Below are positions 53,960 to 62,628 of a DNA stretch of 64,000 nucleotides, piece by piece. Within the stretch, counting starts at the first letter, position 1; every line of letters starts with the position of its first letter. Made by a program: the position numbers and the translations under genes. The stretch comes from Candidatus Cottocaccamicrobium excrementipullorum (GTDB lineage Bacteria; Bacillota; Clostridia; Lachnospirales; Lachnospiraceae). The notes under the pieces were generated by a model. The model was given only the letters and a program-made list of their open reading frames with translations. It searched no databases and was not told the origin of the DNA. The stretch spans positions 1 to 64,000 of the forward strand of contig DVFL01000015.1 in assembly GCA_018713255.1 (NCBI GenBank), read 5' to 3'.

Positions 53960-55435
53960 ATGGACAATTTTCATGTATACAAGGATATGGAGGCAAGAAC
54001 CGGAGGTGAAATCTACATTGGCGTAGTAGGACCGGTGCGGACGGGAAAATCAACCTTTATTAAGCGGTTTATGGAGCTTATGGTCCTGCCTGCCATGGAA
54101 GATGAAAACGCCAAGGCAGTAAGCCGGGATGAGCTTCCCCAAAGTGCGGCAGGAAAAACGATTATGACTACAGAGCCTAAGTTTATTCCCAAGGAGGCGG
54201 CCGCCATTCAGATCGGTGAAGGAATCACGGTGAAGATCCGGCTGATTGACTGCGTGGGTTTTATGGTAGAAGGGGCGGCGGGGCATATTGAAAATGAGGG
54301 GGAAAGGATGGTAAAAACCCCTTGGTTTGACGGAGAAATTCCCTTTACCAAAGCGGCGGAAATTGGTACCAGAAAGGTGATTACCGATCATTCCACCATT
54401 GGTTTGGTGGTGACCAGCGATGCGTCCTTTGGAGAAATCCGCCGGGCCGGATATATAGAAGGGGAAAAGAAAGCCATCGAGGAGCTGAAGGAACTTCACA
54501 AGCCTTTTCTGGTACTGTTAAATTCCGCCAGGCCTTATTCGGAGGAGACGAAAGAGCTGGCAATGTCGATGGAAAAGGATTATGGGGTAACGGTTTTTCC
54601 TGTGAACTGTGAGCAGTTAAAGAAGGAGGATATCTGTCAAATTCTGGAGAAGGTACTGATGGAGTTTCCGGTAGTCCGCCTGGATTTTTCGATCCCCAGG
54701 TGGTTAGAGATGCTTCCGGCCTCTCACCCGGTGAAGACCCAGGTGATTGATTGCGCAAGGCAGGTTCTGGAAGGGATTAACCAGATGAAAGATGTGGAAC
54801 AGGGCTTGGCAGATATTCATACGGCAGAGATGGAGGAGATCCGCTTAGAGCAGATGAATATGGCCAACGGCTGCATTCATCTGCAGGTGATCATGGCTGA
54901 GGGATGCTATTATCAGATGCTAAGTGATATGACCGGCCTGCCCATTGGAGGGGAATACGAGTTAATGGAGACACTTCGGCGTCTTTCTTCCATGCAGAAA
55001 GAGTACCAGCGGGTGAAAGATGCCGTATGCCAAGTGCGTTTAAAAGGGTATGGGGCTGTAATGCCGGAGCGGTGGGAAATTATATTGGATGAACCTCAGG
55101 TGATCCGCCACGGCAATAAATTCGGAGTGAAGATCAAAGCTGAGGCACCTTCTATTCATATGATTAAAGCTCAGATTCAGACAGAGATTGCGCCCATTGT
55201 GGGAAATGAGCAGCAGGCCCAGGATTTGATTTCTTATATCAAGGAGAATGCCAAGGAAAATCCGGAAGGCATTTGGGATGCAAACATATTTGGAAAATCC
55301 ATTGAACAGATTGTAGAAGACGGCATTCAGGCTAAGATTTCTCAGCTTACGGAAGACAGCCAGCTTAAACTTCAGGATACGATGCAGAAGATCATTAATG
55401 ACAGCAATGGGGGAATGATCTGCATTATTATTTAA
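53960..55435 (+). CDS. spoIVA: Stage IV sporulation protein A
   Basis: This 491-residue spore-coat ATPase is nearly the same length as the Bacillus protein. It has Walker A GVVGPVRTGKSTFIKRFMEL (about residues 21-40), DCVGFMVEGAAGH (Walker B/switch-like) and TSDASFGEIRR. SpoIVA polymerises with ATP hydrolysis to form the base layer of the spore coat around the forespore. The frame opens at ATG 53921, but ATG 53960, with AAGGGGG upstream, yields the standard N-terminus MDNFHVYKDMEARTGGEIYI. It proves the organism has the sporulation program. Confidence 0.98.
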   Translation: MDNFHVYKDMEARTGGEIYIGVVGPVRTGKSTFIKRFMELMVLPAMEDENAKAVSRDELPQSAAGKTIMTTEPKFIPKEAAAIQIGEGITVKIRLIDCVGFMVEGAAGHIENEGERMVKTPWFDGEIPFTKAAEIGTRKVITDHSTIGLVVTSDASFGEIRRAGYIEGEKKAIEELKELHKPFLVLLNSARPYSEETKELAMSMEKDYGVTVFPVNCEQLKKEDICQILEKVLMEFPVVRLDFSIPRWLEMLPASHPVKTQVIDCARQVLEGINQMKDVEQGLADIHTAEMEEIRLEQMNMANGCIHLQVIMAEGCYYQMLSDMTGLPIGGEYELMETLRRLSSMQKEYQRVKDAVCQVRLKGYGAVMPERWEIILDEPQVIRHGNKFGVKIKAEAPSIHMIKAQIQTEIAPIVGNEQQAQDLISYIKENAKENPEGIWDANIFGKSIEQIVEDGIQAKISQLTEDSQLKLQDTMQKIINDSNGGMICIII

Positions 55436-55440
55436 GGACG

Positions 55441-55492
55441 CCCGGGCCCGGCGGAAGGACGATTGGTTTCTCTGCCGGACCGGGAGTTTTTT
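55441..55492 (+). terminator. Terminator after spoIVA
   Basis: A G+C-rich stem (CCCGG with CCGGG, then CCGGCGGA with TCTGCCGG) is followed by six Ts, five bases after the spoIVA stop. Confidence 0.85.
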
Positions 55493-55589
55493 ATGGAATT
55501 CCCTTCTTTTTCATGGTATACTTTTGATGTAAGCTGGAAATTACTGGTCATATAAGTCTGTGCTGGACAGGCTTTTAAGGAGGGATCGC

Positions 55590-57188
55590 ATGAAGCTGGA
55601 ATTTATTGGAGCAGATCATGAGGTTACAGGAAGCTGTCATTATTTGGAAATTGGAAAGACGAAGCTTTTTGTGGACTGCGGCATGGAACAGGGGCAGAAT
55701 GTATATGAAAATGTGGAGCCCCCGGTAAACTACAGTGAAATTGATTTTGTGCTGCTCACCCACGCCCATATTGACCACGCAGGTTATTTGCCCTACATTT
55801 ATGCCAGAGGGTTCCGGGGAAGGATTCTGGCCACAGAAGCAACGGCAGATCTGTGCAATATTCTGCTGCAGGACAGTGCCCATATTCAGGAAATGGAGGC
55901 AGAATGGAAAAATCGAAAGGCCAGACGGGCGGGAAAACCGGAGGTGGAACCACTTTATGAAATGAAGGATGCCCTTGGCGCCATCGGGCTGATTGAAGGG
56001 TATTCTTATGGAGAAATCATACCTGTGGCGGAGGGGATTACCATCCGGTTTGTGGATGCAGGACATTTGCTGGGCTCAGCATCTATTGAACTGTGGGCAA
56101 GGGAAGACCAGGTGGAAAAGAAGCTGGTGTTTTCCGGCGATATTGGAAATACAAACAAGCCTTTGATCAGAGATCCACAATATATTGAATCGGCAGATTA
56201 TGTGATTATGGAATGTACCTACGGCGACCGATATCACAAAAAAGATGTGAATTATGAGAGGGATCTGGCCAGAATTATTCAGGAAACTTTAGACCGGGGA
56301 GGAAATGTGGTTATTCCGGCCTTTGCAGTGGGGCGAACCCAGGAGCTTTTATATTTTATCCGCCAGATTAAAGCGGACAAGATGGTAAACGGCCATGACA
56401 ATTTCCCAGTTTATGTGGACAGTCCCCTGGCGGTGGAGGCTACCCATGTTTTTAAAGAGAATATGCTGGAATGTTATGATGAGGAAACCAGCCGTCTTGT
56501 GGCACAGGGCATTAATCCCATTGATTTTCCTGGCCTCAAGCTTTCTATCTCTACAGACGAATCAAAAAATATTAATTTTGACCAGACGCCTAAGGTGATT
56601 ATCTCCGCCGCGGGAATGTGCGATGCAGGCCGGATCCGCCATCATCTGAAGCATAATTTATGGAGGCCGGAATGTTCGGTGGTATTTGCCGGATATCAGG
56701 CCAGCGGGACTCTTGGCAGAAGCCTGCTGGAGGGAGCTAAAGAGGTCCGGCTTTTTGGAGAGGCCATTGAGGTAAAGGCTCATATAGAATTGATTGACGG
56801 CATCAGCGGCCACGCGGATCGGGGAGGGCTTCAGCGGTGGATACGGTCTTTTACGACGAAGCCCAGCCATGTATTTATGGTACACGGTGAGGACCAGGTC
56901 TGCACCAAATTCGCCCAGGAACTTCAGGAAGATATGGGCGTTGAGGCATCAGCGCCATTTTCTGGTTCAGTGTTTGATTTAGCCTCCGGCTGCTGGATTC
57001 GCGAAGCCGCCGGTATTCCGGTGATTAAGGCCGAGCCGAAGAAAAAGCCGTCTACAGCTTATGAGCGCCTGACTGCTGCGGGACAGCTTCTGCTGCAGGT
57101 GATCCGCCATAATGAAGGCGGCGCTAATAAGGATCTTGCAAAATTCACAGATCAAATTATGTCCTTGTGCAGCAAATGGGACCGGTAA
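55590..57188 (+). CDS. Metallo-beta-lactamase/beta-CASP ribonuclease-like protein
   Basis: ATG 55560 opens the frame, but ATG 55590 follows TTAAGGAGGG, giving 532 residues. The N-terminus has the metallo-hydrolase motif LTHAHIDHAGYLP near 53 (HxHxDH), later GHLLGSASIELW and FSGDIGN; the beta-CASP domain includes VVIPAFAVGRTQELLYFI then ISAAGMCDAGRIRHHL and GHADRGGLQRW. The family includes CPSF73-like RNA exonucleases and endonucleases that process or degrade RNA. It is not RNase J, which has different domains. An extended -10 (TGGTATACT, 55514-55522) lies upstream. Confidence 0.9.
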   Translation: MKLEFIGADHEVTGSCHYLEIGKTKLFVDCGMEQGQNVYENVEPPVNYSEIDFVLLTHAHIDHAGYLPYIYARGFRGRILATEATADLCNILLQDSAHIQEMEAEWKNRKARRAGKPEVEPLYEMKDALGAIGLIEGYSYGEIIPVAEGITIRFVDAGHLLGSASIELWAREDQVEKKLVFSGDIGNTNKPLIRDPQYIESADYVIMECTYGDRYHKKDVNYERDLARIIQETLDRGGNVVIPAFAVGRTQELLYFIRQIKADKMVNGHDNFPVYVDSPLAVEATHVFKENMLECYDEETSRLVAQGINPIDFPGLKLSISTDESKNINFDQTPKVIISAAGMCDAGRIRHHLKHNLWRPECSVVFAGYQASGTLGRSLLEGAKEVRLFGEAIEVKAHIELIDGISGHADRGGLQRWIRSFTTKPSHVFMVHGEDQVCTKFAQELQEDMGVEASAPFSGSVFDLASGCWIREAAGIPVIKAEPKKKPSTAYERLTAAGQLLLQVIRHNEGGANKDLAKFTDQIMSLCSKWDR

Positions 57189-57215
57189 CAAAAAAGAGAG
57201 AGGAATTATTTTGAT

Positions 57216-57695
57216 ATGGCAAAGGTACAGATCTATACAGATGGAGCGGCAAGAGGAAACCCAGAAGGACCAGGAGGATATGGAACCATTCTCCATTTTG
57301 TGGACCAAAAGGGAGTACTCCACGAGAAAACCATGTCCGGGGGATTTAAGCGCACCACCAATAACCGGATGGAGCTTTTGGCGGCGATCAAAGGATTGGA
57401 AGCCTTAAACCGTCCCTGCCAGGTGGAGCTGTATTCGGATTCCAAGTACCTGGTAGATGCTTTTAATCAGCATTGGATTGAAAACTGGGTGGCAAATAAC
57501 TGGAAACGGGGAAAAAGCGGTCCGGTGAAAAATATTGATTTGTGGGAGCGGCTACTGAAGGCAAAGGAGCCCCATGATGTATCCTTTATCTGGGTAAAGG
57601 GCCATGCAGGACATCCGGAGAATGAACGGTGTGACAAGCTGGCCACTTCGGCTGCTGATGGAGAAGAATTGATGGAAGATGAAGGACTAAATTAG
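57216..57695 (+). CDS. rnhA: Ribonuclease HI
   Basis: This 159-residue RNase HI has the complete active site: Asp in [15 protein letters not shown], Glu in [11 protein letters not shown], Asp in [12 protein letters not shown], and His/Asp in [18 protein letters not shown]. It degrades RNA in RNA-DNA hybrids. It follows the beta-CASP protein by 27 bases and is probably co-transcribed. Firmicutes often have RNases HII/HIII rather than a full-length HI, so having both HI and HII in one window is of some interest. Confidence 0.96.
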   Translation: MAKVQIYTDGAARGNPEGPGGYGTILHFVDQKGVLHEKTMSGGFKRTTNNRMELLAAIKGLEALNRPCQVELYSDSKYLVDAFNQHWIENWVANNWKRGKSGPVKNIDLWERLLKAKEPHDVSFIWVKGHAGHPENERCDKLATSAADGEELMEDEGLN

Positions 57696-57702
57696 TTTCT
57701 AT

Positions 57703-57749
57703 TTCAGCATCGGTGCAGAACCGTGTGTTCACGAAACACCGATGCTGAA
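57703..57749 (+). terminator. Hairpin after rnhA
   Basis: TTCAGCATCGGTG pairs perfectly with CACCGATGCTGAA over 13 base pairs, followed by TTGTTT. The AGCATCGGTG core recurs in two other intergenic regions (see findings). Confidence 0.72.
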
Positions 57750-57888
57750 TTGTTTAAGGAAAGCTTACAATATATTACGTCTTCTGGATGGCTATTTTAT
57801 TTCCTCATGGTTTATGATATCTTGGAACGAGAAGAGAAACCGGCCAGATGCCGGGAGTGTGGAAGAAATCGTTGAAGGAAGTGTTTCA

Positions 57889-58707
57889 GTGAAGAAAGAC
57901 CTGAGAATATGGGCCGTAATTTTGGGAATGATTGCCGCCGGCCTGCTGATTACCCGTTTGAATCAAGGATATGTTTCCCGGCAGAGAGCAGCTTACTTTG
58001 TCAGCGAAGCAGCCTCTGTTCCGTCTCTTCAGGAAACTGTTCAGGATCAGGAGGAGGAAGCTGACGAAAGCGTCTTTGCCAGAGCCAGAAGCGGGGAATC
58101 TGTTTTAGAGGAGCAGGAGGCGGCTGCTGCGGCTCCTGCAGCTGCCGCAATGCCGGAAGAAGATGTTTCGGAAGAAGAAGAAACTTCAGGGGAGACTAAA
58201 GAGGCAGAGGGATCAGAACCTTTGCTTACCGCAGGAATTTCTCAGGAGGCGTTGCCGGAGACTAGATCCAGAACGGCAGAGGCGGATCAGGAGACTATGG
58301 AGGCAGAAGAGGCGGCTGCGGCCGGGCAGGAGGAGAACTCTGATTATCATCAGGAGCTTGCCAGGTATGAAGAACGGCTCCTTCAGCTGGATGAGCAGAT
58401 TGCGCAGATGCGAAATTCAGAAACAGATAATACGGTATACAATGTAAAGTCGCTGGCTCAGCAGGAGCTTAAGATCTGGGAACGGGAGATGAACGGAATT
58501 TACAGCCTTCTTCTGGAGGCTTTGCCAGAGAAAGACGCCTCGCAGCTTCGGGAAGAGCAGCAGGAATGGATGGAGGAAAGTACCCAAAAGGCCAGAACGG
58601 CGGCAGGAAAAAGCGGCGGAAGCTCGATGGAAAGCGTGGAATACACAGCCTCCCTGGCGGGTTCTTACCGGGAGCGGGCTTACGGACTGATCCAGGCCTA
58701 TGAATGA
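57889..58707 (+). CDS. Membrane-anchored protein with acidic linker and LprI/DUF1311-like C-terminus
   Basis: The frame is open from 57742, but a hairpin covers its beginning. GTG 57889, eight bases after AAGGAA, gives a tidy start MKKDLRIWAVILGMIAAGLL with one membrane helix (272 residues). ATG 57814 is an alternative. A long Glu/Ala-rich, low-complexity linker (about 50-145) follows, then a helical domain (about 155-272) with QQELKIWEREMNGIYSLLLE, EEQQEWMEESTQKA and GSYRERAYGLIQAYE, resembling DUF1311, the lysozyme-inhibitor LprI family. Family assignment is by eye. The helical domain would lie outside the cell. Start uncertain. Confidence 0.72.
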   Translation: MKKDLRIWAVILGMIAAGLLITRLNQGYVSRQRAAYFVSEAASVPSLQETVQDQEEEADESVFARARSGESVLEEQEAAAAAPAAAAMPEEDVSEEEETSGETKEAEGSEPLLTAGISQEALPETRSRTAEADQETMEAEEAAAAGQEENSDYHQELARYEERLLQLDEQIAQMRNSETDNTVYNVKSLAQQELKIWEREMNGIYSLLLEALPEKDASQLREEQQEWMEESTQKARTAAGKSGGSSMESVEYTASLAGSYRERAYGLIQAYE

Positions 58708-58715
58708 TTTTCCCC

Positions 58716-58744
58716 TTGAAAATTAAAAACTCCTGTGATACCAT
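58716..58744 (+). promoter_or_regulatory. Candidate promoter for the small membrane ORF and alaS
   Basis: TTGAAA (58716-58721) and TACCAT (58739-58744) are 17 bases apart. I found no T-box leader here, which is a common regulator of alaS in Firmicutes. Confidence 0.4.
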
Positions 58745-58808
58745 AGGATGAGGTTTATGTCTGGGATCCACAGGGATTGCAGACAGTTTGTGCTAGGAGG
58801 GATTTCCC

Positions 58809-58934
58809 ATGGCAGTATTAGCCAGTTTGATTTTTTACGCAGGAAAAGCCGCTGTTTTTGCAGCGCTGGCTTGGGCAGGAATTCTTCTGGGAAAGAAGTA
58901 CCGGCATAAGCGCAAGATACAACAAAGCAGATAA
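58809..58934 (+). CDS. Small single-helix membrane protein, 41 residues
   Basis: The frame starts with ATG 58809 behind CTAGGAGGG and ends at TAA 58932-58934. It encodes an N-terminal hydrophobic helix (LASLIFYAGKAAVFAALAWA then GILLG) and a basic tail (KKYRHKRKIQQSR), so a membrane protein with its positively charged end in the cytoplasm. It was too short for routine ORF calling but has a strong ribosome-binding site and lies 17 bases before alaS. I do not recognise it; its role is unknown. Confidence 0.68.
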   Translation: MAVLASLIFYAGKAAVFAALAWAGILLGKKYRHKRKIQQSR

Positions 58935-58951
58935 TTTGGAGGTATGGCAAG

Positions 58952-61672
58952 GTGGAAAATTATAAGGATTTTCTCAAATACGATGAGGCGATTGCCCGTT
59001 TTAAGGGGTGGCAGGCTTCTGGACAGGATAAAGAGCGCCCTTTTGGGGTGAATGAGTTGAGAGAGGCGTTTCTCTCGTTTTTTGAAAGCAAGGGACATCT
59101 GCGGCTGAAAAGCTTCTCCCTGGTTCCCCATAATGATAAGAGCCTTCTGCTGATCAATTCCGGCATGGCTCCGCTGAAGCCTTATTTTACAGGACAGGAG
59201 ATTCCGCCAAGAACCAGAGTTACCACATGTCAGAAGTGTATTCGGACGGGAGATATTGATAATATCGGCAAGACGGATCGCCACGGAACTTTTTTTGAGA
59301 TGCTGGGAAATTTTTCCTTTGGCGATTATTTTAAGACAGAAGCGATTCATTGGTCCTGGGAGTTTTTAACCGGGATTGTACGTCTTGATCCAGAGCGGCT
59401 TTATCCGTCCATCTACCTGGATGATGACGAGGCTTTTGCAATCTGGAATGAGCAGGTTGGCATTCCTGCCGACAGAATTTTCCGGTTCGGCAAGGAGGAT
59501 AATTTCTGGGAGCATGGCTCTGGTCCCTGCGGCCCCTGCTCTGAGATTTATTATGACAGAGGAGAGAAATACGGATGCGGAAAGCCGGGATGTACGGTTG
59601 GCTGCGAGTGCGACCGTTACATTGAGGTATGGAACAATGTATTTACCCAGTTTGACAATGACGGCAAGGGGAATTATACGGAGCTGGAGAAGAAAAACAT
59701 CGATACCGGCATGGGACTGGAGCGTCTGGCTGTAGTAGTACAGGATGTGGACTCTCTGTTTACAGTAGATACGAACCTTGCTCTTCTTAAGCGCGTCTGT
59801 GAGCTTGCCCATAAGGAATATAAAGCAGATCATGAGACGGATGTTTCTCTGCGGATTGTAACCGATCATATCAAGTCCTGTACCTTTATGATTTCCGACG
59901 GAATTATGCCTTCTAATGAAGGAAGAGGATACGTTCTTCGCCGTCTTCTTCGCCGGGCTGCCCGTCATGGCAGAAAGCTGGGAATCGAAGGAAAGTTTTT
60001 AGCTGAGTTAAGCAAAACGGTGATCAGTCTTTCCAAGGATGGATATCCGGAGCTGGATGAGAAAAAGGCCATGATCTTTAAGGTACTTACTGAGGAGGAG
60101 GACAAGTTCAATAAGACCATTGATCAGGGTCTGGAGATCCTTTCTGAGATGGAAAAGGCGATGAAGGAGCAGGGCTCTAAAATCCTTTCCGGAGCGGATG
60201 CCTTCAAGCTTTACGATACTTACGGTTTCCCTGTGGATTTAACCCGGGAAATTTTGGAGGAAAAGTCCCTGGAGGTGGATGTGGATGGATTTAATGCCGC
60301 CATGAAGGAGCAGAAGGAAAAAGCCAGAAAAGCCAGGAAGACCACCAATTACATGGGAGCAGATGTAACCGTATACCAGTCCATTGATCCATCGATCACC
60401 ACTGTTTTCACCGGCTACGATAAGCTGGAAGGACAGGGAAAGGTTCTGGTACTGACCACAGAAGATGAGATTGTAGAAGCTCTCACCGATGGACAGAGAG
60501 GTACCATTATTACAGATGAAACCACCTTCTACGCGACCATGGGCGGTCAGCAGGGAGATACCGGCGTCATTACAGGAACAGACGGAGAGTTTAAGGTAGA
60601 GGATACCCTTAAGCTTCAGGGCGGCAAAGTAGGCCATGTAGGTGTGATGACTAAAGGGATGATTCATACTGGCGAAATGGTGGATACGAAGGTGTGTGCA
60701 GAAGGCCGTCTTGCCACAGCCAAAAATCATAGTGCCACACATCTTTTGCACAAAGCTTTGAGAACGGTGCTGGGTACCCATGTGGAACAGGCTGGTTCCT
60801 TGGTAACGCCTGACCGTCTTCGGTTTGACTTTACCCATTTTTCAGCAATGACTCCAGAGGAGATTAAGGCGGTAGAGGATATGGTGAACCAGGAAATCCA
60901 GGCGTCTCTTCCTGTGGTGACGGAGATTATGGATCTGGAAGAAGCCAAGAAAACAGGAGCCATGGCTCTCTTTGGGGAAAAGTACGGGGAAAAAGTACGT
61001 GTAGTAAAAATGGGCGATTTTTCCACTGAGCTTTGCGGCGGTACTCATGTATCCAACACCAACATGATTTCCTGCTTCCGGATTCTGTCTGAGGCTGGAA
61101 TTGCTGCGGGGGTACGCCGGATTGAGGCTCTTACCTCCAATGGACTTTTGGAGTATTATCGGAAGGAAGAAGAGGAATTCCATGAGGCAGCCCGGGCAGC
61201 AAAAACCACCCCGGCCGGTCTGACTGCAAAGGTAGAGGCAATGATGGAAGAAATCAGAACTCTTCATGCAGAGAACGAGAAGCTGAAAAATAAATTGGCT
61301 AAGGATTCCATGGGCAATGTTTTAGATCAGGTGAAAGAGGTTAAGGGCGTGAAGCTTATTGCGGCTCAGGCAGATGGAGCAGATATGAACGGCCTTCGCA
61401 CGTTAGGAGACCAGCTGAAGGAAAAGCTGGGAGATGGTGTTGTTGTCCTTGCTTCAGTAACTGACGGGAAGGTGAATCTCATGGCTTCCGCCACGGAAAG
61501 CGCGATTAAAAAAGGCGCCCATGCAGGCAATCTGATTAAGGGAATTGCCGGACTGGTAGGCGGAGGCGGCGGCGGCCGTCCTGGAATGGCTCAGGCTGGA
61601 GGAAAAAATCCAGACGGTGTAGCAGCTGCGCTCAAGGAAGCAGAGACCGTACTGGCAGGCCAAATCCTGTAA
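58952..61672 (+). CDS. alaS: Alanyl-tRNA synthetase
   Basis: This 906-residue class II synthetase starts at GTG behind TTGGAGGT. About 28 residues precede the usual start region VNELREAFLSFFESKGH. Motifs include GNFSFGDYF, GPCGPCSEIYYD, the editing-domain zinc site HSATHLLHKAL and CGGTHVSNTNM, and the C-terminal Gly-rich LVGGGGGGRPGMAQAGG (C-Ala domain). It charges tRNA-Ala and edits mischarged Ser/Gly. A small Cys-rich stretch CGKPGCTVGCECD near residue 207 is a known variant in many clostridial enzymes. No T-box precedes it. Confidence 0.97.
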   Translation: MENYKDFLKYDEAIARFKGWQASGQDKERPFGVNELREAFLSFFESKGHLRLKSFSLVPHNDKSLLLINSGMAPLKPYFTGQEIPPRTRVTTCQKCIRTGDIDNIGKTDRHGTFFEMLGNFSFGDYFKTEAIHWSWEFLTGIVRLDPERLYPSIYLDDDEAFAIWNEQVGIPADRIFRFGKEDNFWEHGSGPCGPCSEIYYDRGEKYGCGKPGCTVGCECDRYIEVWNNVFTQFDNDGKGNYTELEKKNIDTGMGLERLAVVVQDVDSLFTVDTNLALLKRVCELAHKEYKADHETDVSLRIVTDHIKSCTFMISDGIMPSNEGRGYVLRRLLRRAARHGRKLGIEGKFLAELSKTVISLSKDGYPELDEKKAMIFKVLTEEEDKFNKTIDQGLEILSEMEKAMKEQGSKILSGADAFKLYDTYGFPVDLTREILEEKSLEVDVDGFNAAMKEQKEKARKARKTTNYMGADVTVYQSIDPSITTVFTGYDKLEGQGKVLVLTTEDEIVEALTDGQRGTIITDETTFYATMGGQQGDTGVITGTDGEFKVEDTLKLQGGKVGHVGVMTKGMIHTGEMVDTKVCAEGRLATAKNHSATHLLHKALRTVLGTHVEQAGSLVTPDRLRFDFTHFSAMTPEEIKAVEDMVNQEIQASLPVVTEIMDLEEAKKTGAMALFGEKYGEKVRVVKMGDFSTELCGGTHVSNTNMISCFRILSEAGIAAGVRRIEALTSNGLLEYYRKEEEEFHEAARAAKTTPAGLTAKVEAMMEEIRTLHAENEKLKNKLAKDSMGNVLDQVKEVKGVKLIAAQADGADMNGLRTLGDQLKEKLGDGVVVLASVTDGKVNLMASATESAIKKGAHAGNLIKGIAGLVGGGGGGRPGMAQAGGKNPDGVAAALKEAETVLAGQIL

Positions 61673-61737
61673 TTCATCTTACCGGTCCTGTCTATGATGC
61701 GCCGGGAGCTGATGGAGAACAATAAATAGCAGCTCTG

Positions 61738-61772
61738 GCCTGCCGGCGGCAGATTGACAGCTGCCGGCAGGC
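61738..61772 (+). terminator. Terminator-like hairpin after alaS
   Basis: GCCTGCCGGC pairs perfectly with GCCGGCAGGC over ten base pairs. The following TGATTTG is only weakly T-rich. Confidence 0.65.
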
Positions 61773-61809
61773 TGATTTGTAAAAAAATAAATTTTCGATT
61801 AAATTTTTC

Positions 61810-61837
61810 TTGACGTACACTGATTTTATGTTATAAT
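61810..61837 (+). promoter_or_regulatory. Strong promoter of rpsU
   Basis: TTGACG (61810-61815) and a perfect TATAAT (61832-61837), 16 bases apart, with a TG-extended -10 (TGT immediately before). An 80-base leader leads to rpsU. Confidence 0.85.
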
Positions 61838-61922
61838 TACTCCAGTGCAAAAAATACCCAAACAGTTGTATTTGAAGTTATAAGCACAAATACCACAACT
61901 GGAGGGAGGTTAGGTGTGAGCT

Positions 61923-62099
61923 ATGTCAAACGTAATTGTTAAAGATAACGAGAGTCTTGACAGCGCTTTACGCAGATTCAAAAGAAACTGTGCAAAGGCT
62001 GGTATTCAGCAGGAAATTCGTAAAAGAGAACATTATGAGAAGCCCAGCGTAAGACGTAAGAAAAAGTCTGAAGCTGCGAGAAAGCGTAAGTATAATTAA
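61923..62099 (+). CDS. rpsU: 30S ribosomal protein S21
   Basis: This 58-residue protein was too short for routine ORF calling but is unmistakable: it begins [20 protein letters not shown] and ends with the basic bS21 tail ([15 protein letters not shown]). S21 takes part in translation initiation on the 30S platform. A strong promoter precedes it and a terminator follows 19 bases after the stop, so it is a single-gene unit. GGAGGGAGGT precedes the ATG at a slightly long distance. Confidence 0.97.
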   Translation: MSNVIVKDNESLDSALRRFKRNCAKAGIQQEIRKREHYEKPSVRRKKKSEAARKRKYN

Positions 62100-62118
62100 T
62101 GTATGCTTATGAATGAGG

Positions 62119-62166
62119 CTGCCGGGAGAGGACCGTCGACAAGATGGTGTTCCCCCGGCAGTTTTT
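62119..62166 (+). terminator. Terminator after rpsU
   Basis: CTGCCGGG pairs with CCCGGCAG across a 27-base loop, followed by five Ts. Confidence 0.78.
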
Positions 62167-62218
62167 CATTTAATTAAGAAACTTCGTTCCCGATTAAATA
62201 AAAACGTTCCGCTGTGGA

Positions 62219-62249
62219 TGCGCACTCCGCGCTTAAGCGCACGCTTTTT
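62219..62249 (+). terminator. Second hairpin with T-run between rpsU and yqfC
   Basis: TGCGC (62219-62223) pairs with GCGCA (62237-62241), overlapping a 12-base palindrome GCGCTTAAGCGC at 62229-62240. The following CGCTTTTTC resembles a terminator tail. The gap of 241 bases up to yqfC otherwise holds only a weak sigma-E-like element (CATAAGAT, 62305-62312). Confidence 0.42.
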
Positions 62250-62340
62250 CATTTTAGAAAGAGTATTGATTTAGGCTGCAGGGGTCTAAAGCGGTCTGGC
62301 TGGTCATAAGATGAAAAGAGACAGCAAGGAGGTGGCCGGC

Positions 62341-62616
62341 TTGGGTGGACTGTTTAAGGCCGGAGAAAGGATGGCGGAGGCGGTAAAACTTCCGCGGGAT
62401 GTATTTCCAGGAGACCTCCTTATTTCTCTGATCGGGAGAGAAGAGGTTTTGATTGAAAATTACCGGTCGATTCTTCTTTACACAGATTCTGTTTTATGCG
62501 TTCAGGGGAAGAACTGCAGACTGAAGGTCTGCGGGCGCAGTCTGCGGATTGCATATTATACATCGGATGCCATGAAAGTAAATGGGATGATTCAAAAAGT
62601 GGAACTGGACGCATAG
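62341..62616 (+). CDS. yqfC: Sporulation protein YqfC
   Basis: The open frame has ATG 62311 without a ribosome-binding site, while TTG 62341 is seven bases from AAGGAGGT, giving 91 residues, close to the Bacillus YqfC length. The core VKLPRDVFPGDLLISLIGRE and ENYRSILLYTDS match the YqfC family, whose gene is paired with yqfD in spore-formers and belongs to the sigma-E regulon in Bacillus. The molecular role is unclear. It precedes yqfD by 12 bases. Confidence 0.9.
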   Translation: MGGLFKAGERMAEAVKLPRDVFPGDLLISLIGREEVLIENYRSILLYTDSVLCVQGKNCRLKVCGRSLRIAYYTSDAMKVNGMIQKVELDA

Positions 62617-62628
62617 GAGGGAAGAGAT

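Noticed and set aside
58708-58951. T-box riboswitch upstream of alaS
   Set aside because: No T-box consensus or specifier-loop structure was visible; the gap holds a weak promoter and a 41-residue ORF.
62229-62240. Perfect palindrome GCGCTTAAGCGC as an operator
   Set aside because: It coincides with a terminator-like hairpin and could arise as part of it; there is no adjacent promoter for it to control.
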